A DNA stretch of 19,449 nucleotides from JABICX01 sp964528765 (lineage in GTDB: Archaea > Nanobdellota > Nanobdellia > UBA10117 > JABICX01), in contig CAZGVA010000019.1 in assembly GCA_964528765.1 (NCBI GenBank), positions 1-19,449 on the forward strand, read 5' to 3'. This document shows positions 15,001 to 19,449 of the stretch, in pieces (position 1 is the first letter of the stretch; each line of letters opens with the position of its first letter). The notes under the pieces are model-generated. The model saw only the letters and a program-made list of their open reading frames with translations, was not told where the DNA came from and did not search any database. The translations under genes and the position numbers were made by a program.

Positions 15001-17889
15001 ACGTTTTACAATGTAAATGATACAACAACAGTACAAGATTACTCGACAGATAATACTTACGTAATACTATCTTCTGATGCACACGACACAATTAGCGTAA
15101 GAACTGACACTAATGATGGATATGTTAATTCCACAGAAAAAGAAACAAATGTTACTGTAGGTAATTTAATTCCGTCAATAACTGCTGTAGATGTTACACC
15201 AGATTCACCAAATACTGTTAGCACATTAACTTGCACACCTGCCGGATGGTCAGATGGAGATTCTGATTCAGAAAGTTATTATTATCAATGGTATAACAAC
15301 ACCACATCGATTTCCGGAGCAACTTCAAGCACTTATGATTGTGCTTCAGATAATTCAACTTGCTATCGTGGAATAAATATGACTTGCCAAGCAACACCTT
15401 GGGACGGATATGTAAATGGAATTGCAATAAATAGTAGTGAGATTGTCGAAAATTCCGCACCAACAGTTTCTTTAGTAAGTATTTCACCAGCATCCCCAGA
15501 AATAACAAATAATTTAACTTGTACAGTTGCTGGTTGGTCTGATGCTGATGGTGAAGTTCAGAATTATACATTCCAATGGTATAATTCATCAAATCTAATT
15601 ATGACTATTGAGCAAAATGAAACAACACATGTTTTGGATTCAGTAAATACTACTTATGCGGAAGTTTGGAATTGTTCAGTTACTCCTTGGGATGGATATG
15701 TAAATGGAACAACTACAACTGCGTCAAAAACAGTTGCTTCAGAAGATTCTGAAGAAGATACACCTGCTGAAACACCCGTAACGTCGGGTGGTGGTGGCGG
15801 AAGTGGCGTAGTTATCGTACCAATTGTGTCTGAAGATGTTTTGGAGTTAAACACTCTTCAAAAAGGATATAGTAAGCCATTTACATTTAATAGTAATAGA
15901 CATACAGTCACAGTAACAAGTTTTGATCAAAATACTGCAACAATTAAGATTGCCTCAGATCCAATAACCATAACTTTGAAAGTTGGAGAAGAAAAAATAA
16001 TTGATATTGATTCTGAAAGTAATTATTTACTTGGTGTAAAGTTAAATTCAGCTCCAACAAATAGGGTTAGTGTTTCACTTAGACAAGTTCCACGTAGCTC
16101 AGATGTTGTTATAGTTAAAAAAGACCTTCTAGATGTAGAATTGTTTACAGATGAAATTGATTATGCTGTTGGAGATATAATAAATGCAGAAGTTAAACTT
16201 TACAATTTAGGAAACACAAAACGCGTTGATATTAAAGTAGATATGCAGTTGTTAGATGCAAATAACGAAATTGTTACAGATATGTCCAAAACATTAGCAG
16301 TTGAAACAACAATGACAAATCACTTCAAAATGGAGATTCCTGCGTATATAGAATCTGGAAAATATAATTTGAAGGTCATTGCGTATTATTTGACACGAAG
16401 TGATGAAGCACCTTCAGCATCACAAACAATAACTATTAGGGAATCACAAGAATTTGCATCAGGAACTGTAAATTGGAGCAGTGTTTGGAATAGAATTTAT
16501 TCCGTTTTACAAGGATATGGAAAATATCTGTCTGCCAGTATTCTATTAATTTTAGCTTTTGTAGGATTTTCAAGATATTGTAAGAAACGGAAATATTGCG
16601 CAATCAAAAAACCTAAGAAGAAAAAAGTTAAGGAACACAAACATAAGAAACACAAAAAGAAATTTAAGTTAAGTCGAGATAGTTTGGTGTTAATATTTAT
16701 ACTTATTTTGCTCACAGGTATGTATATATCACAAAATGTAGCATATACTTTCGATGTGTCTTCTTTTGATTTGGAGAGTATTACAGGTAATGTGGTTCAA
16801 AATATAGAATTTGGCTTACCGGTTGAAGAAGTAATAATTATTGAAGAACCAATAGAAACTCCCGAAGAAGTACCTGATCCAAATAATTCAAATACAGATA
16901 GTGAAATTTTTGAAGTTCCAGATACAAATATGGAACCAATTGCAGTAACACCTGAACAACCAGAACAAGAAGAAAAAACTGAAGACGTTATTGGTGAAGA
17001 AATTCCTGAAGAAACAGAACTTGAAGAACCAATTGAGCCGATTAATGAAACCAGTGGAGAGATATTTCCCGAAATAAACGAAAGTGCAACTAAACTCAGT
17101 AATATCAATAATACAACAGATAAATTAGCTGAAACAAAATTTGGATTAGAATATGAATATCCTGCAACAGGATCGGGATTGGTTGCATATTGGCCATTGG
17201 ACGAAGGAACTGGAACAAACGCAGAAGATGTTAGCAGTGGGTATAATGGAACCATAACTGATGCTTCTTGGGTCGCTGGAAAGTTTGATACTGCGTTAAG
17301 TTTTGATGGTGCTGGAGATTATGTTAATATTGGAGATGTAGAAGCCTTAGATGGTAATGCAGGATTTACTGATTCAGCATGGTTTAAATTTAATTCAGGA
17401 GATAATATGGTTATATTTTATAAACAAGAAAACTCTGATGGCTGGGATGGTCATGCATGTTATGTTCTTAATGACGACACCGTTGACTGTCGTTTATATG
17501 GAAATTCCAATAATTTGAGATTAATTACTCCTACATTAACTGAAAATGTTTGGTATCATATTGCATTTACTTATGATGGAAGTTCAGAAAGTAAAGTGTA
17601 TCTAAATGGTGTTGAGAATGTTACAAATTCAACAGCACCGGGAGATATAACTAATGCTATATCATTTATTATTGGTGCGGGAAATTCTTTGTATTTCAAT
17701 GGAACCATTGATGAAGTAGCAATTTGGAATCGGGATCTTTCTGCAGCAGAAGTGCAAGCAGTATATAGAGGAGTTCCACCAACCATTTCTTTTGAAGATC
17801 CAACTCCAGCAGATGCACTTTCAACCACAACTACAAATCATGAATTCAACGTATCAATTTCGGAAGCAAATTTGGAACAATTCACATGA
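8992..17889 (+). CDS. giant LamG/metallophosphoesterase surface protein, fused in frame to a second paralogue
   Basis: Up to the TGA there are 2965 residues. Order: N-terminal membrane segment (about 11-27), a Glu-rich stretch, LamG-like lectin domains 1 (152-363) and 2 (464-678), an FN3-like domain split by a calcineurin-type phosphoesterase (777-1059: PDTQ, GDLVDN, GDHDHD, THAF, GHMH), LamG 3 (1167-1380), a beta-helix-like section (1427-1770), Ig/PKD-like repeats (1867-2250), a Gly linker (2266), a membrane-proximal beta domain, a membrane segment (2512-2530), a Lys/His/Arg-rich loop, another membrane segment (2564-2583), a second Glu-rich stretch and LamG 4 (2722-2928). Many N-x-S/T sites suggest N-glycosylation. 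The likely role is attachment to surface glycans or a partner cell. The start at 8992 overlaps the regulator gene and has GGGTGG nearby. The TGA at the end replaces a conserved Trp codon, so the natural end is probably further on. Confidence 0.85.
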   Translation: MKNKAQLERYIVPIVLVVLVFAAIFQNVTPEITGSVVQDIEFGLPVEEEIIEEETPEETELEEPEATEEREQVIETIEETVLEAPEFDTQEDSFEVKDADGAPSLEFILPTPTDALSTTTTNHEFNVSIDESNLDQFTWNWNGTNTTLYNDSLVLMYNFDNVSALGENDTHVVDMSGNGNDGIVELSEWVSDGKYGGSFDFDSGSVQRINISTSPTLAMEQNSFTISAWIKATSGSKEMIYAYIGNESGVWSQFRLGSDSVYMAVDDDVVKTTLTGDVDVADDTWHHIVGVRDIVEDKLKIYVDGEFDKSGTDNTGSLLSQSYSVIGYNVATDPCAFDGQIDELRLYTRAFSPDEISEMYKSNLNKYNTTQWYFYTNQSSLSVGDYTYYAYVEDVDTAENQSSRTLTVTEAASPPLVSYEYPTPPNATSSVNTSYEFNVSIDESALEQFIWNWNGINTTIYDDTLIAYYNFDNISALNENDTQIADLTGEHNATCTVCPDWVSDGKYGGAFNYTYTTSIDSNTHFVLQDDSELDLNYDYTVIAWIYLEGSIQDDHKIISDNKSAWNWGLTDDSGHSGQIRLIVEDGGDVMQYSDTAVTSGVWQHVALTSNLTNVVFYLDGQEDGVGTAYDAGSDGNIYEMWIGEEGGPATHEGFNGRIDEVMIWNKSLSADEILNIYKSSLSKINSTQWYFYTNQSSLSLGDYTYYAYAEDTTSETNTTNTRTLTVSDSVVTQTITLNAPENATAGVSTDAVLNVTVIDSSGDTLNVSFYGVSPSEDNWTIILLPDTQLYSESAPNIFTNQTQWIVDNKDALNIKIVLSLGDLVDNWNVVSEWNVANESWSKIIDANIPAAIVPGDHDHDSEDPDGSTSYYDEYFPIDRFNETAWWGGNHNNNTNSYRLLTIGGDDYIFLSVDFCPDDDELAWVNTTLETYSDRKAIINTHAFLDDNGGYAGGDCDRVSGTTVFMWDRAFKYHDNLQLILSGHMHLDDGEANATVNNVNGTPVHQIMADYQARTNYGNGLLRILTFNPSNDLIDVKTYSPWINAYETDADSQFNLVYDMSSNDVVNIGNVTDVLNGSSVNASWLNLIEDTVYQWYVNVTKGATITQSSIWSFTTIGNIAVDFIAPTPPNATSSSNTSYVFNVSIEEADLEQFTWNWNGTNYTVYNDSLIAYYNFDNISALNENDTQIADLTGEHNATCTVCPDWLSDGKYGGAFNYTYTQSLNNNTHFVIPESSELDLDFTYTLSAWVYLEGSIQDDHKVIAVDLDDGWNWGPTDDPGYSGKIRVIYLIPSETKIYSDSVVTSDVWHHIAVVSNSTNVTFYLDGQEDGVSPSYDAGDTTNMWIGEEGGNNAHEGFNGKIDEVMIWNVSLSTEEIQQIYKSQLKKTNSTQWYFYTNQSGLSVGDYTYYAYVEDVDTAENQSSRTLTVSAAADNCNPITDTLLSENLSCTDVNIPVDIVFNTSTFSINATGAVEINGTLNASLGGDQDFGSITINSGGVYHATTGITTLTGISGNGNYQEIYNGEPGDMIHNNGTFLIAPISENRHLFFGDDNNEFYNVEINLLVSTNTVYMPYFRGKLTIENDLTVKEGIMYMDGNYETIVSGDTIIEDGGKLDRSKDVDASFNSLTINSGGEFTASPLTTTLLGNLSNDGTFTHNDGRVTFNGVDAYITNVIVFDNVTVSGNLTLSADVNYTAMNVTSTGNLSYAADNLDSGSYYYKETGGLVYVTGSSTLTSTLSYYNDAQLISNTPGASNYVSVIEDDSSAWIVSGWNSVPTIDTQNTFNNATAEHTFNVTAGVEDLDGGTDIVATNISTTSGSCDNIENSTSGNFFNSTWNCSGIALASAEIVIGFTDVVSNYVQTTASSNQYPNQVPTNPSSLTLNDVNVSDTLTATCSGSTDADAEDAVTYYYNFYNIGDDAVRQAWSTDNTYVIQASDVHDTINVTCGAYDATEFSVSNISTTKLVDNSIPTTPTTLTLNDVNVSDTLTASGSGSTDADSDSLTYYYTFYNVNDTTTVQDYSTDNTYVILSSDAHDTISVRTDTNDGYVNSTEKETNVTVGNLIPSITAVDVTPDSPNTVSTLTCTPAGWSDGDSDSESYYYQWYNNTTSISGATSSTYDCASDNSTCYRGINMTCQATPWDGYVNGIAINSSEIVENSAPTVSLVSISPASPEITNNLTCTVAGWSDADGEVQNYTFQWYNSSNLIMTIEQNETTHVLDSVNTTYAEVWNCSVTPWDGYVNGTTTTASKTVASEDSEEDTPAETPVTSGGGGGSGVVIVPIVSEDVLELNTLQKGYSKPFTFNSNRHTVTVTSFDQNTATIKIASDPITITLKVGEEKIIDIDSESNYLLGVKLNSAPTNRVSVSLRQVPRSSDVVIVKKDLLDVELFTDEIDYAVGDIINAEVKLYNLGNTKRVDIKVDMQLLDANNEIVTDMSKTLAVETTMTNHFKMEIPAYIESGKYNLKVIAYYLTRSDEAPSASQTITIRESQEFASGTVNWSSVWNRIYSVLQGYGKYLSASILLILAFVGFSRYCKKRKYCAIKKPKKKKVKEHKHKKHKKKFKLSRDSLVLIFILILLTGMYISQNVAYTFDVSSFDLESITGNVVQNIEFGLPVEEVIIIEEPIETPEEVPDPNNSNTDSEIFEVPDTNMEPIAVTPEQPEQEEKTEDVIGEEIPEETELEEPIEPINETSGEIFPEINESATKLSNINNTTDKLAETKFGLEYEYPATGSGLVAYWPLDEGTGTNAEDVSSGYNGTITDASWVAGKFDTALSFDGAGDYVNIGDVEALDGNAGFTDSAWFKFNSGDNMVIFYKQENSDGWDGHACYVLNDDTVDCRLYGNSNNLRLITPTLTENVWYHIAFTYDGSSESKVYLNGVENVTNSTAPGDITNAISFIIGAGNSLYFNGTIDEVAIWNRDLSAAEVQAVYRGVPPTISFEDPTPADALSTTTTNHEFNVSISEANLEQFT
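9319..9378 (+). repeat. 60-nt module-start repeat, copy 1
   Basis: It matches 17800-17859 at 56 of 60 positions by eye. It encodes PTPTDALSTTTTNHEFNVSI, the start of the LamG module, so the second protein half begins its module with almost the same DNA as the first half. Confidence 0.85.
10102..10216 (+). repeat. 115-nt module-end repeat, copy 1
   Basis: It matches 13156-13270 with only 2 mismatches in 115 nt. It encodes the QWYFYTNQSSLSVGDYTYYAY linker region that follows LamG 1. A shorter related copy follows LamG 2 (about 11055-11124) and a diverged one lies near 19239. Confidence 0.9.
10384..10539 (+). repeat. 156-nt LamG-start repeat, copy 1
   Basis: It matches 12493-12648 at 151 of 156 positions by eye, with no gaps. 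It encodes the first strands of LamG 2, including two cysteines (ATCTVCPDW). Confidence 0.9.
12493..12648 (+). repeat. 156-nt LamG-start repeat, copy 2
   Basis: It is the partner of 10384-10539, 2109 nt downstream in the same frame, and begins LamG 3. The phosphoesterase-coding section lies between the copies. Confidence 0.9.
13156..13270 (+). repeat. 115-nt module-end repeat, copy 2
   Basis: It is the partner of 10102-10216, in the same frame and following LamG 3. Confidence 0.9.
17800..17859 (+). repeat. 60-nt module-start repeat, copy 2
   Basis: It is the partner of 9319-9378, 8.5 kb downstream in the same frame. The in-frame TGA lies 28 nt after its end. Confidence 0.85.
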
Positions 17890-19449
17890 AATTGGGATGG
17901 AACAAATACTACATTCTACAACGATAGTCTAGTTTTAATGATGAATTTTGATAATGCAGAATTAAAAACCGACGAATCACTTGGAATTGGATTAGTAAGT
18001 TTGTGGCATTTGAATGAAGAAAGTGGAGATGCAATTGATTCAGCTGGAGATAATAATGGAACCCTTTCTGGAGCTACACAAGGAGCAACTGGAAAATTCT
18101 TTGACGCATATAGTTTTGGTGGTGATGGTGATCTGGTAAATATTGCTGATCCGGCAGATGGAAGTTTGGATTTCGGAACAGGTGATTTTGCAACATCAGC
18201 ATGGGTTAAAACTAGTGAGACAGGTAGTTTACAAGCAATTTTTAACAAACAAGATAATGCAAATACAAAGGGATGGGGATTTGTTTTAAGCGCAGGAGGA
18301 GTTTATTTACAACTTAATGATGATGATACGGATACGGGTAGAGTAAATACTAATTTTGATTCAGCAGATATTCGGGATGGTGAGTGGCATCATGTTATTA
18401 TTAATTTTGATAGAAGTGATAATGCGGACTTGTATGTTGATGGTAGCGCAGTAGGTACTCCGATCGTAATAAGTGGTGCGCCAAATTCAATTGATAATAG
18501 TATGCCTTTTAATTTGGGTGTTCTTGATGGGTCTTATCCATTGACTGGGCAGCTCGATGAATTAGCAATATGGAACAGAATCCTTACAACAACAGAAATT
18601 ACTGAGCTTTACAACAAAGGAATAAAAGAACTAGATGCATCGCAATCCCAAAACAATGGAACAATTGATGGCGCAGTTTGGAATAGTTCTGGAAAGTATA
18701 GTAGTGCACTAAGTTTCGCAACAGATGATTTTGTAAATATATCTGTTGGTAATGACATGGATTTTGGAACCGGAAACTTTACCTTTGCAACTTGGATAAA
18801 ATTTGACGATTTTAGCTCAGAACATTATTTTATGAGCAAATTTGAAGATTCCGCAAATAGAATTAATTTCCTTTATCACACTACAGACGATCAGCTTCAA
18901 TTATACGCAGAAGATGATGACGTTGTAGAAATTAGTTTGGTTAAACATAATGTTGGTTTAACGCCAGGACAATGGTATTATATTGTTGCAGTTTATACTG
19001 GAAATGAAGCCACAAGTGAAATTTACGTAGATGCTGTTGATTATGATGATTATGATGTAGCAATCGTTACAGGTAATGAAATAACAAATACTGGTAATTT
19101 TTTCTTAGGTATGGAAGGAAGTGAAACCAAATATCTTGAAGGTGATATGGATGAAGTCAGAGTCTGGAATAGTGCTCTTTCAGCAGATGAAATATCTGAA
19201 ATGTACAAATCCAATCTAAACAAATACAATGATACACAATGGTACTTCTATTCAAATCAATCAAGTCTTCCTTTAGATACATATGATTATTATGCTTATG
19301 CTAAAGATACAAATTCTGCTGAAAACCAATCTGAAAGGACTTTAACTGTTCAATTAGACAATTCTTTAGATTTAACACTTACCTTAAATGAGAGTTCAGT
19401 AATAATCAATGATTATGTATTGATGTCCGGTAATTTATCTTACTCAAAT
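17890..19449 (+). pseudogene. in-frame continuation of the surface-protein gene after the TGA (3' partial)
   Basis: The same frame stays open for 520 codons from the base after the TGA to the window end. It continues the interrupted module (NWDGTNTTFYNDSLVLM) and encodes two more LamG-like domains: one at about 17980-18620 (LVSLWHLNEESGD ... QLDELAIWNR) and one at about 18640-19210 (NNGTIDGAVW ... DMDEVRVWN), then the QWYFYSNQSS...YYAYAKD linker that closes each module. The first possible ATG (17938) lies inside the module, with no sign of a new gene start or signal segment. It is read as the rest of the upstream gene, separated by a nonsense change, a sequence error or readthrough. Calling it a pseudogene is provisional. 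Confidence 0.65.

Noticed and set aside
15218..17255. Several long minus-strand open frames under the giant gene (for example 15218-15592 and 16797-17255)
   Set aside because: They are low-complexity (Ser, Leu, Tyr, Asn, His) mirror translations of Asn/Thr/Glu-rich coding DNA. AT-rich repeated genes commonly give such frames.
17938..19449. A separate gene starting at ATG 17938
   Set aside because: The ATG lies in the middle of a module strand (SLVLMMNFDN) with no signal segment, Shine-Dalgarno or TATA box; the frame simply continues the upstream gene after the TGA.
1..19449. Insertion sequence, prophage or integrated plasmid
   Set aside because: No transposase, integrase, terminal inverted repeats or target-site duplication was seen, and the tRNA 3' end is not repeated elsewhere in the window.

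Overview
The window is AT-rich and looks archaeal, most likely from a DPANN-type lineage (Woesearchaeota/Pacearchaeota-like). The grounds are an archaeal DnaG with its short N-terminal domain and Toprim core, an archaeal class I CCA-adding enzyme, a small UPF0292-type Toprim protein, an archaeal initiator tRNA-Met, TATA-box promoters placed for leaderless transcripts, and very large LamG-rich surface proteins. The lineage is an inference from gene content and protein style, not from a marker phylogeny.

Layout. Positions 1-2103 hold the 3' end of a Cys- and Asp-rich, membrane-anchored surface protein with a PKD-like domain and a short helical cytoplasmic tail. Positions 2158-3856 hold a small Toprim protein and dnaG, read rightward and ending in a hairpin plus T-run. 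Positions 3862-7484 hold a tightly packed leftward operon: a CPA2/Kef-type cation:proton antiporter, then cca, then a Trm9-like methyltransferase. A short divergent promoter region (7485-7569) separates it from a winged-helix protein with a nuclease-fold-like C-terminus (7570-8442). The initiator tRNA-Met follows at 8481-8555.

The region 8567-8801 has no gene but carries a TATA box and a cluster of palindromes. From 8802 to the window end there is a two-gene unit: a 66-residue winged-helix protein whose stop overlaps the start of a giant surface-protein gene. That gene encodes LamG-like lectin domains, a calcineurin-type metallophosphoesterase embedded in an FN3-like domain, a beta-helix-like section, Ig-like repeats, and then two membrane segments around a very basic loop. 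Beyond these a second surface protein starts in the same frame. The frame is broken once, by a TGA at 17887-17889 that replaces a conserved TGG (Trp) codon, and then stays open to the window end.

How the parts fit. The left and middle genes are housekeeping: replication/RNA processing (dnaG), tRNA 3'-end maturation and modification (cca, Trm9-like), ion homeostasis and translation initiation (tRNA). The right half looks like an adhesin or cell-contact locus under a co-translated local regulator. The points most worth following are the in-frame TGA, the apparent in-frame fusion of two paralogous adhesins, the phosphoesterase domain inside the adhesin, and the palindromic leader of the small regulator gene.
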